Below, piece after piece: positions 18,588 through 28,119 of a stretch of 64,000 nucleotides of DNA. This stretch comes from Bacteroidota bacterium. GTDB lineage: Bacteria; Bacteroidota; Bacteroidia; Bacteroidales; DTGW01. The DNA is taken from the NCBI GenBank assembly GCA_029572965.1, contig JAKPQD010000288.1:16790-80789 (forward strand), read 5' to 3'. The notes under the pieces are model-generated. The model was not told where the DNA came from. It saw nothing but the letters and a program-made list of their open reading frames with translations, and did no database searches. The translations under genes and the position numbers were made by a program. Each line of letters opens with the position of its first letter. Within the stretch, counting starts at the first letter, position 1.

Positions 18588-19241
18588 TTATGATTTAAGG
18601 CTCCTGATGGTATCTTTTACAAAATTTAGCAATTCTTCCCTCCCTTGTTTTTTTTCGGCAGAAGTTAAAAATATCTTGGGAAATTCTTCCCATTGCTCCA
18701 AAAGCGTTGCTTTGAATTTTTCAATATTTGAATTGACTGAATTGCTTGATATTTTATCAATTTTGGTAAACACCAGACAAAAAGGCACCCCTTGTTGCCC
18801 CAAAAGTGTAATAAATTTAATATCAATTTGTTGCGGTTCAAGACGGCTGTCAATAAGGACAAACAGGCAGGTAAGGTTTTGGCGTTTGAAAACATAATCT
18901 GAAATAATACTGCTAAATTCACCGCGTTGGGCCTTAGATGTTTTGGCAAAGCCATAGCCCGGCAGGTCAACTAAAAACCAGGGGATTTTTCTTATATTTT
19001 CTTCATTACCGACCTGTTCCTTAAATGTAGCCAGATAATAATTGATAAGCTTTGTTTTTCCTGGCTGGCCGGATGTATGGGCAAGTTTACGGTTGTTGGC
19101 CAACATATTTATTAATGATGATTTACCAACATTTGACCTGCCAATAAAAGCAAATTCAGGATATTGCCCCTCAGGGCAGCCTTTCAGTGAAGGACAGCTC
19201 TTGAAAAATTCAACATTCAGACTTGTAATTTTTATTGACAT
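18588..19241 (-). CDS. engB: Ribosome-biogenesis GTPase EngB (YihA/YsxC)
   Basis: 217-aa TRAFAC GTPase needed for late large-subunit assembly. G1 is GRSNVGKSS (from residue 34), G3 is DLPGYGFA, G4 is TKID in CLVFTKIDKI, and G5 is the TSAEKKQG segment. The switch region HTSGQPGKTKLINYY is typical of the YsxC group. It follows manA by 9 bp and is probably the last gene of lysE-manA-engB. Confidence 0.96.
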   Translation of the reverse strand: MSIKITSLNVEFFKSCPSLKGCPEGQYPEFAFIGRSNVGKSSLINMLANNRKLAHTSGQPGKTKLINYYLATFKEQVGNEENIRKIPWFLVDLPGYGFAKTSKAQRGEFSSIISDYVFKRQNLTCLFVLIDSRLEPQQIDIKFITLLGQQGVPFCLVFTKIDKISSNSVNSNIEKFKATLLEQWEEFPKIFLTSAEKKQGREELLNFVKDTIRSLKS

Positions 19242-19250
19242 GATATTTTT

Positions 19251-20231
19251 TTAATCAATATAAACTTCCAATATCTTCGTCGTAGTAAGGGGTTCAATAA
19301 TAATATTTTTCAAAACAGCCGGAATTAGAATAGTTTCACCAGCTTTTATTGTTATACTATCTTGATCGTATGGTTTTACAATTACCTGACCTTCTATACA
19401 CATATAAATAACAAATGAATCAATACTTTCGTAATCTTTTTCCAATGTTTGGTCAAGTTCTATAAGGTTTGTGGTAAAGTACTCGCATTTTACCAATTCA
19501 ACAGTATGGTTGAGCTTGTTCTTGTAAGATGTTTTGAAATCCTTCACAGGGCTAAAGTCTATAGCCTGCAGAGCAAGTTCTGTATGCAGTTCTCGAGGTT
19601 TACCCTGAGCATCAGTGCGGTTCCAGTCGAAAATCCGATAAGTAATATCTGAAGTCTGCTGAATTTCGGCAATAAGCAAGCCTTCTCCAATGGCATGTAT
19701 GCGACCGGCAGGTAAATAAAAAACATCGCCAGCTTTAACATCTTCAAAATTGAGAATTTCAGGTAACGTATTGCTATTCAAATGTTGAAGACAGGTATCT
19801 GCATCTATAGTTTTATTAAACCCAACAATAAGCTTTGCGCCGGGTTCGGCTTGCACAACATACCACATCTCTGATTTGCCATAGCTTTTATGCTTCTCAT
19901 AAGCCATTTTGTCATCCGGATGTACTTGAATAGAGAGCTTATCGTTGGCATCAATATATTTTATCAACAAAGGGAATTGTTGTCCAAAACGTTCATATAC
20001 TTTGTCGCCCAACAAATCGCCCATGTAAATTTCGGCAATCTCACCCAGGGTATTACCCGCTAAAAAACCATTTTCGACTACCGAGCTGTTATTTTTTACA
20101 TCTGATATTTCCCAGCTTTCGCCACTTTTGTCGGTCGCTCCAGGTTTGCCAAAAATTTTACGGAGTTTAGAACCTCCCCATATCATATCTTTCAATATCG
20201 GCCTGAAACGAATAGGATACAACTGATTCAT
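19251..20231 (-). CDS. manA: Mannose-6-phosphate isomerase, class I
   Basis: Zinc enzyme interconverting fructose-6-P and mannose-6-P, feeding GDP-mannose and surface glycans. 326 aa, the short bacterial type I length. Zinc ligands: Gln and His in LSIQVHPDD, Glu in SEMWYVVQ, His in LPAGRIHAIGEG. The catalytic Arg region is SDITYRIFDWNR. It is followed 9 bp later by engB and preceded 10 bp by the LysE-type gene. Confidence 0.95.
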   Translation of the reverse strand: MNQLYPIRFRPILKDMIWGGSKLRKIFGKPGATDKSGESWEISDVKNNSSVVENGFLAGNTLGEIAEIYMGDLLGDKVYERFGQQFPLLIKYIDANDKLSIQVHPDDKMAYEKHKSYGKSEMWYVVQAEPGAKLIVGFNKTIDADTCLQHLNSNTLPEILNFEDVKAGDVFYLPAGRIHAIGEGLLIAEIQQTSDITYRIFDWNRTDAQGKPRELHTELALQAIDFSPVKDFKTSYKNKLNHTVELVKCEYFTTNLIELDQTLEKDYESIDSFVIYMCIEGQVIVKPYDQDSITIKAGETILIPAVLKNIIIEPLTTTKILEVYID

Positions 20232-20241
20232 TTAATATAAA

Positions 20242-20880
20242 TTAATTAAATAAAATACTGATAAGTGTAGCTAATCCCAGTATTACAATGAGTACCCCGG
20301 TAATTTTGTTCAACCACCAAAGGTTTTTCAACCTGAACTTGTCTCGATAAATATTAACAAAAGATGTAAGTGTCAACCACCATAGTGATGCGCCTATAAA
20401 TATGCCGGTAAATACAAACCCCAGGCTGACAAAGCTTTTAACCCCGTTAACAACATTAAGCCCTGCAAAAATAGCTATAAACAAAAATACGGCCAACGGA
20501 TTTGACAATGTTAACGCTACTACCGATAAATAATCGGTATGCAGGCTCGACTTTTTTTGCTTACGCTCACGGACCTGACGTACCGGACTTTTGAAAAATA
20601 TTCTGCCACCAATAAAAATGATGATTAATCCGCCAAAAAGCTTGAACAGGATACTATAATCTTCAATAAAATCAATAATAAACGAAAGCCCCAGCCCTGC
20701 AATAACGGCAAGAAATGTATCTACAGAAGCCGCACCAAGCCCGGAAACAAAGCCTGACAGTTTCCCTTTGCTCAACGTCCGCTGTACAACAATAATACCA
20801 ATGGGGCCAAGGGGTATAGAGGTAATATACCCCAACACCAAACCTTTAATAAAAAGCTCTATCCAATGAAACCACTCCAT
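20242..20880 (-). CDS. LysE/RhtB-family amino-acid exporter
   Basis: Inner-membrane exporter with about six hydrophobic segments; the substrate is unknown. The N-terminal motif is GLVLGYITSIPLGPIGIIVVQRTLSKGKLSGFVSG, with the LysE-family G-P-x-x-G-x-x-V/R pattern, and ends at TGVLIVILGLATLISILF. I chose the ATG at 20880 (MEWFHWIELFIKG, 212 aa) over 20904, because a strong promoter pair at 20902-20934 puts the likely transcription start near 20895, after the outer ATG. It leads the probable operon lysE-manA-engB. Confidence 0.88.
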   Translation of the reverse strand: MEWFHWIELFIKGLVLGYITSIPLGPIGIIVVQRTLSKGKLSGFVSGLGAASVDTFLAVIAGLGLSFIIDFIEDYSILFKLFGGLIIIFIGGRIFFKSPVRQVRERKQKKSSLHTDYLSVVALTLSNPLAVFLFIAIFAGLNVVNGVKSFVSLGFVFTGIFIGASLWWLTLTSFVNIYRDKFRLKNLWWLNKITGVLIVILGLATLISILFN

Positions 20881-20901
20881 TAGTCGAAATCTTAAGGGCA
20901 A

Positions 20902-20934
20902 CAAATATACAACTTTGCCATTTTACAAACAAAA
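20902..20934 (-). promoter_or_regulatory. Promoter of lysE-manA-engB
   Basis: The minus strand has TTTTG (-33 like, 20930-20934), a 20-nt spacer and TATATTTG (-7, 20902-20909). This matches the Bacteroidota primary sigma pattern and predicts a start near 20895, which decides the lysE start codon at 20880. Confidence 0.6.
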
Positions 20935-21035
20935 GAAATATAGCGCTTTGGTTGACTGTTGTTTGTTGACAGGTTTAATAAAGTTAAGTTGGGGTTAATA
21001 ACATTTATATTTTATCAAACATAAGTGCTATAAAA

Positions 21036-21067
21036 GATGGCCACTGTTTTTTCTAACAGCGGCCATC
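21036..21067 (-). terminator. Terminator-like hairpin after the esterase gene (GGCCGCTGTT family, copy 2)
   Basis: GATGGCCACTGTT (21036-21048) and AACAGCGGCCATC (21055-21067) pair at 12 of 13 positions; the odd one is a G-U wobble on the minus strand, and TTTTAT follows on that strand. It lies 46 bp beyond the esterase stop. The arm sequence resembles the hairpin at 6844-6900. Confidence 0.7.
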
Positions 21068-21112
21068 CCAAAAACCTTACATTAAAATTTAACTATAAAA
21101 TTTATTTATCGT

Positions 21113-23584
21113 TTACTTTTGTTTTAACATCATTTTACGGCAAGTATATTCATTGGCCATGATGGTATAATAATACATTCCATTAGGAATACCATGAGCA
21201 TCAAATGATACAACATGTTTGCCCTGAGGATATGTTTTACCTGCTAATTCAGCAATTTGAACCCCAAGTAAATTAAACACTTTTAAAGATACAAATGCAC
21301 TTTTTGGAATTTCAAAAGCAATGTTAGTTTGTCCAATAACAGGATTGGGATAATTTTGGCCTAATGAATATCCATCAATATTGACCATTTCAATATCTGT
21401 AACTTTACAACTGCCAGAGGCTTTATCCCCCATACCACTCGGGACTATGGAAGAATTTGTAATACAAACCTTATCCAATTTAGCTCCATTTTCGCGGTAA
21501 GCAATAGTAAAGTTATGAGTTCCGGCAGTTAATGTATCGCTTGCTAAAACTTTCCATTCCCATCCAGAAGTTGTCAAGCCATTTACCATCTGATAGTCTT
21601 CATTATCAAACTTAACCCAATATGAATCATCGTTAGCGCTTGGACAGTTAACACGTCCATAAACATAATATATTGCTTCCTGTGTAGGGTTAAATTTTAA
21701 AAGCACTTCTCCAGCCTTAGTTGCAGGGGCAGCAGCAACAGATTCGGTATCAGGCCTTACTACTATATAACCATTGTTTGAGGCTAATGTATCATAACCT
21801 ACTCGCCAATCCTTACCTTTTGTGGCACATTCAGGCTCAATATAAAAAAATTCATTATACCCACAATTATTGACAGCTGTTTTGCCCAAGCCTGATGGCT
21901 GAAATGGTTGTGGGGTGATGGATATTTTATCAAGCAAAGCCCCATTTTCATTAATCCCAATGGCAAGAGTATGTTGCCCGGCTGTTAATTTATAACTATT
22001 CAAATATCTCCATTTCCAGTCAGAAGTAGAAAGGCCATCAACACTGACAAATGAACTATCATCAACTTTAACCCAGTAAGAATCAGCATTGCCCGAGGGA
22101 CAATTTACATGGGCAAAAATATAGTAAGTAGAATCTTTATCTATCGTAATTGGCACAAAAACAATATTTGCGCTGTCTGTGGGAGCCACAAACGTACTGC
22201 TTATCCCTGTTTTGGCTTTTAAATAAGTTTTATTTGAACATTTACTGTAACTTACGGATTCCCAATTATTTCCAACAATAGCACATTCGGCTTCATACAA
22301 TTTTTCTCCTTCGATAACAGGAAATTCAGCAACACCTGTACCCCACCATTCTGTCCATCTGGCATAATCAACATACTGATATGGGCTTATCCTTACATTT
22401 GTATTTATTGTATCAATACCAAGAAGAAATTTTTTAATAAAAGCAAGCACTTCAGGATATTGCCCTGATGGCAAAGCGCAATGGCCATGCCCTCCGACAA
22501 TTGAAAAACCAAATCTGTCGGCAATACCAAAGGTTTCATATACTTTTTGGGCAGCTCTGCAGGAAACGTATCCAGACTCATCTGCCAACCATATCATATC
22601 ATTATTCCCCAATACTAATAAAGCCCGGGGAGCCACTAAAGCCAACAGTTCGTGATGATCATGAGGGAGCTTGGCTACACTTGCCCCTCCAAATTGGCCC
22701 ATTGATTGCATAAACCAGGAATAGTTTGTTGCACTCAACGTTTCTACACTTTCGGTTAAAGATTGAGAAACACGCCATGCAGCAGCTCCGCCACCTCCAG
22801 ATTCCTGAGGAATAGTAAGGGCTATACGTTCATCTAAAGCCCCGGCAAAAAGGGCCATCTTACCAGCATAAGAGCATCCGGTAACAGCCAAATGTTTTAA
22901 ATCAATGTTTAAAGTGTTTTGAACCAATTCTAACCCGTCAATAAGACGGCTTACCCCCCAAGCCCAGGCACTATATTGCCCTGCATAAATAAGATCCGGG
23001 TACATCTGAAAATAAGGGTTTGTTGCAGATTTACCATTGTATGTAGTAACATCATTATGGTTGTAAGTAATTGTTGCAATACCATTATTGGTAAACAAGC
23101 TGGGAGGAAGGCTTCCTGTCCCGCTGTTCATACCAATTACAGCCGGGAACGGGCCAGTGCCGCCGGGTAAAACAACTTGCGATTTCAAGGTTAGCGTTTT
23201 CCCATTTTCTGTAACAACTACAGTCAGAACCCCTCCAGAATAAGTAGCAGTTATTGTATCCGGGCGTTTAGGTTTTGCCCCAATCTCATAGTGCTGTATT
23301 TCAGCGGCAATTTCGGCGCGACGATGGCTCCAATCGCTGAAATTAGTGCTTCGGCCGCTACCATCAGACCACATAAAAGGGTCTGTCAATGGTTCAACTA
23401 CAGGTAGTTGGTCTTTTGTTGGCAAAACAGGCTTAGCAAAAGTATCTCCTGTATTTTCAACATCATAAACCAGCGGGATTGTTTGTGCTGAACTACATAA
23501 TGCAAAGTACGTATTGAGCAAAAGCAATACGAGCATAGCTTTTGTTTTTAATAAAAAACAAAATTGTAAATACATATTTTTCAT
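21113..23584 (-). CDS. Secreted CE15-like glucuronoyl esterase with two CBM-like repeats and a T9SS sorting domain
   Basis: 823 aa. Residues 1-34 form a signal peptide ending SSAQ. Residues 60-390 are an alpha/beta-hydrolase domain with the CE15-type nucleophile GCSYAGK (Ser238), the PQESGGGG loop (Glu261) and catalytic His in GGHGHC (366-368). Two similar modules of about 140 residues follow (428-565 and 580-718), each with YxxxECA...W, VNCPSxNxDSYWVK, SxWxW and LTAGxHxxxIxxxENGAxLDK, resembling carbohydrate-binding beta-sandwiches. Residues 735-823 are a type A type IX C-terminal sorting domain (GQNYPNPVIGQTNIAFEIP ... GIPNGMYYYTIMANE). CE15 enzymes cleave ester links between lignin and glucuronoxylan, so a plant-biomass role is likely. 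Promoter at 23615-23643; terminator-like hairpin at 21036. Confidence 0.88.
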   Translation of the reverse strand: MKNMYLQFCFLLKTKAMLVLLLLNTYFALCSSAQTIPLVYDVENTGDTFAKPVLPTKDQLPVVEPLTDPFMWSDGSGRSTNFSDWSHRRAEIAAEIQHYEIGAKPKRPDTITATYSGGVLTVVVTENGKTLTLKSQVVLPGGTGPFPAVIGMNSGTGSLPPSLFTNNGIATITYNHNDVTTYNGKSATNPYFQMYPDLIYAGQYSAWAWGVSRLIDGLELVQNTLNIDLKHLAVTGCSYAGKMALFAGALDERIALTIPQESGGGGAAAWRVSQSLTESVETLSATNYSWFMQSMGQFGGASVAKLPHDHHELLALVAPRALLVLGNNDMIWLADESGYVSCRAAQKVYETFGIADRFGFSIVGGHGHCALPSGQYPEVLAFIKKFLLGIDTINTNVRISPYQYVDYARWTEWWGTGVAEFPVIEGEKLYEAECAIVGNNWESVSYSKCSNKTYLKAKTGISSTFVAPTDSANIVFVPITIDKDSTYYIFAHVNCPSGNADSYWVKVDDSSFVSVDGLSTSDWKWRYLNSYKLTAGQHTLAIGINENGALLDKISITPQPFQPSGLGKTAVNNCGYNEFFYIEPECATKGKDWRVGYDTLASNNGYIVVRPDTESVAAAPATKAGEVLLKFNPTQEAIYYVYGRVNCPSANDDSYWVKFDNEDYQMVNGLTTSGWEWKVLASDTLTAGTHNFTIAYRENGAKLDKVCITNSSIVPSGMGDKASGSCKVTDIEMVNIDGYSLGQNYPNPVIGQTNIAFEIPKSAFVSLKVFNLLGVQIAELAGKTYPQGKHVVSFDAHGIPNGMYYYTIMANEYTCRKMMLKQK

Positions 23585-23614
23585 GTTATTTAGTATTTAG
23601 TTGTTGTATGTTAA

Positions 23615-23643
23615 CAAAAGTAAGGTTAGTTGTTAAACACCAA
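23615..23643 (-). promoter_or_regulatory. Promoter of the esterase gene
   Basis: The minus strand has TTG (23641-23643), an 18-nt spacer and TACTTTTG (23615-23622), fitting the Bacteroidota TTG/TAnnTTTG pattern about 30 bp before the ATG at 23584. Confidence 0.55.
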
Positions 23644-23830
23644 CTTTTAAAAAATGGTCTAAAAACACTATTTTTTAACCATTACATAGCAAACAGGCCC
23701 AACCTGGTTTATATTCATATTTTTCTTATATTTGTCACCTCATCAGCTTTAAATCAAACAATGTACACCGTATTAAAATTTGTAATTAAAGCCTAGTTAA
23801 CCTCAGCAAACCACAGGTTAATGATTTATT

Positions 23831-23854
23831 ATTTCGAACATTTTTTTTCGAAAT
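23831..23854. repeat. Inverted repeat in the 364-bp divergent gap 23585-23948
   Basis: ATTTCGAA (23831-23838) and TTCGAAAT (23847-23854) form a perfect 8-bp palindrome around an 8-nt T-rich loop, 95 bp before the plus-strand membrane gene. A plus-strand TATATTTG at 23727-23734 could be its -7 box. It may be an operator or a leader hairpin. Nothing coding was recognised in this gap. Confidence 0.4.
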
Positions 23855-23948
23855 GGTTTGTTATTACATTAAATGAAAGCAACTCGGCAACAAGCTATTT
23901 ATCAACGCCTCTGCTGATTTTAGTTTTAACCATTACAGATTTTAAATA

Positions 23949-24431
23949 ATGAGTATTAATAATAAAAACCAAATTGCAGGCTATGTATTAGCCTCATTAA
24001 TGCTGTTAACCCTGTTAAACAGCGCCTATTTTTTCTTATCAATTGTAAAACCTGACTTTTTCAGGTGGCTTGCATTCAATGCCTGCTCACTTGCTATCAT
24101 AGCATATCTGACGTGTTTTGTATGCTACAAGATTACTAAAAAAGACTTTTTCCTGGCCATTGCATTTGTACCAATGTATTACTACGGCACTATGGGCTTA
24201 TTTGTTGTTAGCTGGGAAGCCGCCAACCTGTTTGCCCAAATTACCCACATCATCATTACGCTCAATGCGATTTGGGTTTTGTTTGAGCTACTAAAAGAGT
24301 CAAAGTATGATTCTTTAGGCAAAGGGCTACTGATAGGGCTTCTTGTTTTTGTGCCAGTATTTGCAGTTATACAAGTTTTTTCGCAACAGCACATGGCAGA
24401 ATTTATCAGGATGCTTCAAAAAGTCCATTAG
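23949..24431 (+). CDS. Small integral membrane protein, unknown function
   Basis: 160 aa starting MSINNKNQIAGYVLASLML. Roughly four hydrophobic helices are visible: about 10-32, 38-58, 66-90 and 115-150, the last broken by a short charged stretch (ELLKESKYDS). No motif, signal cleavage site or catalytic pattern was recognised. The frame is clean and ends just before a terminator, which supports a real gene. Its neighbours (esterase and pyruvate oxidoreductase, both minus strand) give no clue. Confidence 0.6.
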   Translation: MSINNKNQIAGYVLASLMLLTLLNSAYFFLSIVKPDFFRWLAFNACSLAIIAYLTCFVCYKITKKDFFLAIAFVPMYYYGTMGLFVVSWEAANLFAQITHIIITLNAIWVLFELLKESKYDSLGKGLLIGLLVFVPVFAVIQVFSQQHMAEFIRMLQKVH

Positions 24432-24446
24432 GGCTGTTTATTAAAA

Positions 24447-24477
24447 AACCTTCCAGGTTTTCACAACCTGGAAGGTT
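24447..24477 (+). terminator. Hairpin terminator-like element after the membrane-protein gene
   Basis: AACCTTCCAGGTT (24447-24459) and AACCTGGAAGGTT (24465-24477) are perfect reverse complements with a 5-nt loop, 16 bp beyond the stop at 24431. Confidence 0.75.
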
Positions 24478-24484
24478 AAAAGAA

Positions 24485-24512
24485 AAAAAGGCTACCCGAA
24501 AGTAGCCTTTTT
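24485..24512. terminator. Bidirectional rho-independent terminator between converging genes
   Basis: AAAAAGGCTAC (24485-24495) pairs perfectly with GTAGCCTTTTT (24502-24512). A/T runs on both sides let it serve both the minus-strand pyruvate oxidoreductase and the plus-strand gene. Confidence 0.9.
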
Positions 24513-24522
24513 ATTATGTTGA

Positions 24523-27500
24523 TTATTTTGTATAATCAAGCGTTGATTGTCGCAAGTAGGTTTTGTAACGCCATTTTGCATTTTCTTCAGCTGCTTTGAA
24601 AAGTTCTTCAGCTTCAGCAGGGAACGCTTTTTTCAGTGAAGAATAACGCACCTCGCTCATGATAAAGTTCTGGAATTCATCCCATTTAGGCTCTTTTGAA
24701 TCGAGCTGGAATGGGTTCTGTCCTTGTTCTTCCAAACGTGGGTCATAGCGGTATAATTGCCAGTAACCACATTCAACAGCCAATTTAGCCTGGTTTTGAG
24801 ATTTGCCCATACCTAATCGTAACCCATGGTTAATACATGGAGCATAAGCAATAATTATTGATGGCCCGGGGAATGATTCTGCCTCACGAATAGCTTTAAG
24901 TACCTGAGCCTGGCTTGCACCCATCGAAACTTGGGCTACATATACATAACCATAGCTTGCGGCCATCATCCCAAGGTCTTTTTTGCGGATACGTTTGCCT
25001 GAAGCAGCAAACTTAGCAATAGCGCCAACAGGGGTTGATTTTGAGGCCTGTCCACCGGTATTTGAATATACTTCAGTGTCAAGAACCAGGATATTAATAT
25101 CTTCGCCAGAAGCTAATACATGGTCTAATCCGCCATATCCGATATCGTAGGCCCAACCGTCACCACCAAATGCCCAAACAGATTTTTTTACAAGGTATTG
25201 ATCAAGTTTGGCTATTTCGGCAGCTATCGGAGCTTTTTCATTCTTCAATGCAGCGCGTACTTTTTCTGAAGCAGTTATTGAGGCTTCAGCATTGTCTTTG
25301 CCTGCAATCCATTCAGCAAAAGCTTCTTTGGTAGCTGCATTTACCACTTCCATATTCTCGTTCATCTTCAAAGCTATACGCTCACGTATTTGACGTACAC
25401 CAGTAGCCAAGCCTAAACCATATTCAGCATTATCTTCGAACAATGAGTTTGCCCATGCAACACCATGGCCTTTGCTATTTGTAGTATAAGGTGTAGCAGG
25501 AGCAGAACCACCATAAATAGAAGAACATCCGGTTGCATTTGCTACCATCATGCGGTCGCCAAACAATTGGGTAATCAATTTGATATAAGGAGTTTCGCCG
25601 CAACCTGCACAAGCGCCCGAAAACTCAAATAATGGTTGGGCAAACTGAGTATTCTTAACAGCGGCATCTTTAGGCATCAGGTTGTCTTTGTAAGTAACGT
25701 TCTTTGCAACATACTCCCAACGTGCAATTTCTGCCTGTTGTGTTTCAAGCGGTTTCATTACAAGGGCCTTAGTCTTGGCCGGACATACGTCAGCGCAGTT
25801 ACCGCAGCCTGTACAATCGAGCGGACTTACCTGTATCTTATATTGCAAACCTTCGAGGGCTTTTCCATTAGCTTTAATCATTTTGCTACCTGCAGGCATT
25901 CCGGCTGCTTCTTTTTCATTGAACAAGAAAGGACGGATACAGGCATGAGGACAAACATAAGAGCATTGGTTGCACTGAATACAGTTTTCAGCTTGCCATT
26001 CAGGAACGTTAACTGCAATACCACGTTTTTCAAAAGCTGATGTCCCGGCATCAAAAGTACCGTCTTCACGGTTATTAAATGCACTAACAGGAAGGTCGTC
26101 TCCCTTCATGGCATTCATCGGCACAACAATATTTTTGATAAAGTCAGGGACCTTAGCTGAAGTTTTTCCAATAGTAACAGTCCCATCGAGTTTTTTCCAT
26201 TCAGCAGGAACAGGAACTTCAATAACAGCGCCACCACGGTCAACTGCAGCATAGTTCATTTTAACTACTTCTTCTCCCTTTTTACCAAAGCTCTTATCTA
26301 TGGCTTTCTTCATTTCGCAAACAGCGATTTCGTAAGGTATAACTCCTGAAATTTTGAAGAATGCACTTTGCATGATAGTGTTGGTACGGGTACCAAGGCC
26401 TATTTCTTCGGCAATGGCAGTTGCATTGATAATATAAAATTTAGCTTCTGCATCGGCCAATTGTTTTTTCATGTGGTCTGGAAGACGTTTTTTGGTTTCT
26501 TCAGCATCCCAGATACTATTGAGAAGGAATGTACCCCCTTTTTTCAAGCCAGCCAACATGTCATATTTATCTAAATATGAAGGAACGTGGCAAGCAACAA
26601 AGTCAGGACTAACAACCAAATATGGAGCCCGTATTGGGGTATCTCCAAAACGCAGGTGAGAAGTGGTAATACCTCCTGATTTTTTTGAGTCGTAAGCAAA
26701 ATATGCCTGGCTATATTTGTCTGTTGTACTTCCTATAATTTTTATAGAGTTTTTGTTAGCGCCTACAGTACCATCTGAACCTAAACCATAAAACTTAGCC
26801 TCAAAAGTACCCGCTTTGATAACATTTACTTCAGGCTCAACCGGAAGAGACTTGAATGTTACATCATCAACGATACCAACAGTAAATTGGTTTTTAGGCT
26901 CATTTGCTTTCAGGTTCTTTACAATGGCAATAATCTGACCCGGAGTAACATCTTTTGAACCTAACCCGTAGCGGCCGCCAATAACCATAGGGGCATTAGC
27001 TGTTCCGTAAAGGACTTCTTTTACATCTAAGTAAAGTGGGTCGCCATTAGCTCCAGGTTCTTTTGTACGGTCCAAAACGCAAATGCGTTTTACTGATTTG
27101 GGAAGTGTTGCAAGGAAATGTTTAGCTGAGAAAGGACGATAAAGGTGAACAGAAATCAAACCTATCTTTTCGCCTTTAGTAGCAAGGTAATCGATAACTT
27201 CTTTTATGGTCTCGGTTACAGAGCCCATAGCAATGATAACATTTTCGGCATCTGCTGCACCGTAATAATCGAACAAGTGATATTCACGGCCTGTGATTTT
27301 CTTAATTTCGCCCAAATAGCTTTCGACCATCTCTGGAACTGCTGCATAAAATTTATTTGCAGCTTCACGGGTCTGGAAATAAATGTCAGGATTTTGGGCT
27401 GTTCCGCGTGTTACAGGATGTTCTGGGTTTAAAGCCCTTTCGCGGAATTCTTGTAAAGCTTTTTGGTCTAATAGTTTAACCAATTCTTCTTGGTTAGCTG

Positions 27501-28056
27501 CTTCTACTTTCTGAATTTCGTGAGAGGTACGGAAACCATCAAAGAAATGTAAGAAAGGAACACGAGATTTGATAGCTGTAAGGTGTGCAACAGGAGCTAT
27601 GTCCATTACTTCCTGGACACTACCTGTAGCCAACATGGCAAACCCTGTTTGACGGGCGCTCATTACGTCGCTGTGGTCTCCAAATATAGAGAGCGCTTGT
27701 GCTGCAAGAGCTCGGGCCGAAACGTGAAAAACACCAGGGAGTAGTTCTCCAGATATTTTATACATATTAGGGATCATAAGCAATAAACCCTGAGACGCAG
27801 TAAATGTACTGGTCAATGCACCTGCCTGAAGCGAACCGTGAACAGCTCCGGCTGCACCAGCCTCACTTTGCATTTCAACAACGCGAACGGTTTGCCCGAA
27901 AATGTTTTTACGACCGGCTGCTGCCCATTCGTCAACGTTTTCAGCCATATTGGATGACGGAGTGATAGGATAGATTGCAGCTACTTCACTAAACATATAA
28001 GCCACATGTGCTGCTGCATAGTTTCCATCACATGTAACAAACTTTTTGTCTGCCAT
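24523..28056 (-). CDS. nifJ: Pyruvate:ferredoxin (flavodoxin) oxidoreductase
   Basis: One-chain 1177-aa PFOR that converts pyruvate and CoA to acetyl-CoA and CO2 and reduces ferredoxin, an anaerobic energy enzyme. Domain order: N-terminal pyrimidine-binding domain (YPITPSSNMAE), CoA/pyruvate region (SIFGDHSDVMSARQTG), gamma domain, then two [4Fe-4S] motifs (CIQCNQCSYVCPHAC and CTGCGNCADVCP), and the C-terminal TPP domain (GACAGCGETPYIKL; GGDGWAYDIGYGGLDH; NTGGQASKSTP). The start is the ATG at 28056 (MADKKFVTCDGNYAAA); the longer frame adds 32 unrelated residues. A -7 box lies at 28112. Confidence 0.97.
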   Translation of the reverse strand: MADKKFVTCDGNYAAAHVAYMFSEVAAIYPITPSSNMAENVDEWAAAGRKNIFGQTVRVVEMQSEAGAAGAVHGSLQAGALTSTFTASQGLLLMIPNMYKISGELLPGVFHVSARALAAQALSIFGDHSDVMSARQTGFAMLATGSVQEVMDIAPVAHLTAIKSRVPFLHFFDGFRTSHEIQKVEAANQEELVKLLDQKALQEFRERALNPEHPVTRGTAQNPDIYFQTREAANKFYAAVPEMVESYLGEIKKITGREYHLFDYYGAADAENVIIAMGSVTETIKEVIDYLATKGEKIGLISVHLYRPFSAKHFLATLPKSVKRICVLDRTKEPGANGDPLYLDVKEVLYGTANAPMVIGGRYGLGSKDVTPGQIIAIVKNLKANEPKNQFTVGIVDDVTFKSLPVEPEVNVIKAGTFEAKFYGLGSDGTVGANKNSIKIIGSTTDKYSQAYFAYDSKKSGGITTSHLRFGDTPIRAPYLVVSPDFVACHVPSYLDKYDMLAGLKKGGTFLLNSIWDAEETKKRLPDHMKKQLADAEAKFYIINATAIAEEIGLGTRTNTIMQSAFFKISGVIPYEIAVCEMKKAIDKSFGKKGEEVVKMNYAAVDRGGAVIEVPVPAEWKKLDGTVTIGKTSAKVPDFIKNIVVPMNAMKGDDLPVSAFNNREDGTFDAGTSAFEKRGIAVNVPEWQAENCIQCNQCSYVCPHACIRPFLFNEKEAAGMPAGSKMIKANGKALEGLQYKIQVSPLDCTGCGNCADVCPAKTKALVMKPLETQQAEIARWEYVAKNVTYKDNLMPKDAAVKNTQFAQPLFEFSGACAGCGETPYIKLITQLFGDRMMVANATGCSSIYGGSAPATPYTTNSKGHGVAWANSLFEDNAEYGLGLATGVRQIRERIALKMNENMEVVNAATKEAFAEWIAGKDNAEASITASEKVRAALKNEKAPIAAEIAKLDQYLVKKSVWAFGGDGWAYDIGYGGLDHVLASGEDINILVLDTEVYSNTGGQASKSTPVGAIAKFAASGKRIRKKDLGMMAASYGYVYVAQVSMGASQAQVLKAIREAESFPGPSIIIAYAPCINHGLRLGMGKSQNQAKLAVECGYWQLYRYDPRLEEQGQNPFQLDSKEPKWDEFQNFIMSEVRYSSLKKAFPAEAEELFKAAEENAKWRYKTYLRQSTLDYTK

Positions 28057-28111
28057 ATTATTATTGTTTTTATATAAAACGAATTGTAAAAATTTTATTT
28101 TTAACAGGGCA

Positions 28112-28119
28112 CAAAGGTA
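28112..28119 (-). promoter_or_regulatory. Candidate -7 box of nifJ
   Basis: The minus strand reads TACCTTTG followed by TGCC, 56 bp before the ATG; the same twelve bases occur upstream of the FKBP gene at 33481. No clear -33 TTG. The remaining 260 bp of the 28057-28386 gap show only AT-rich DNA. Confidence 0.45.

Noticed and set aside
23542..23796. 84-aa plus-strand frame across the esterase start
   Set aside because: Overlaps the signal peptide region and promoter of the minus-strand esterase; no motif.
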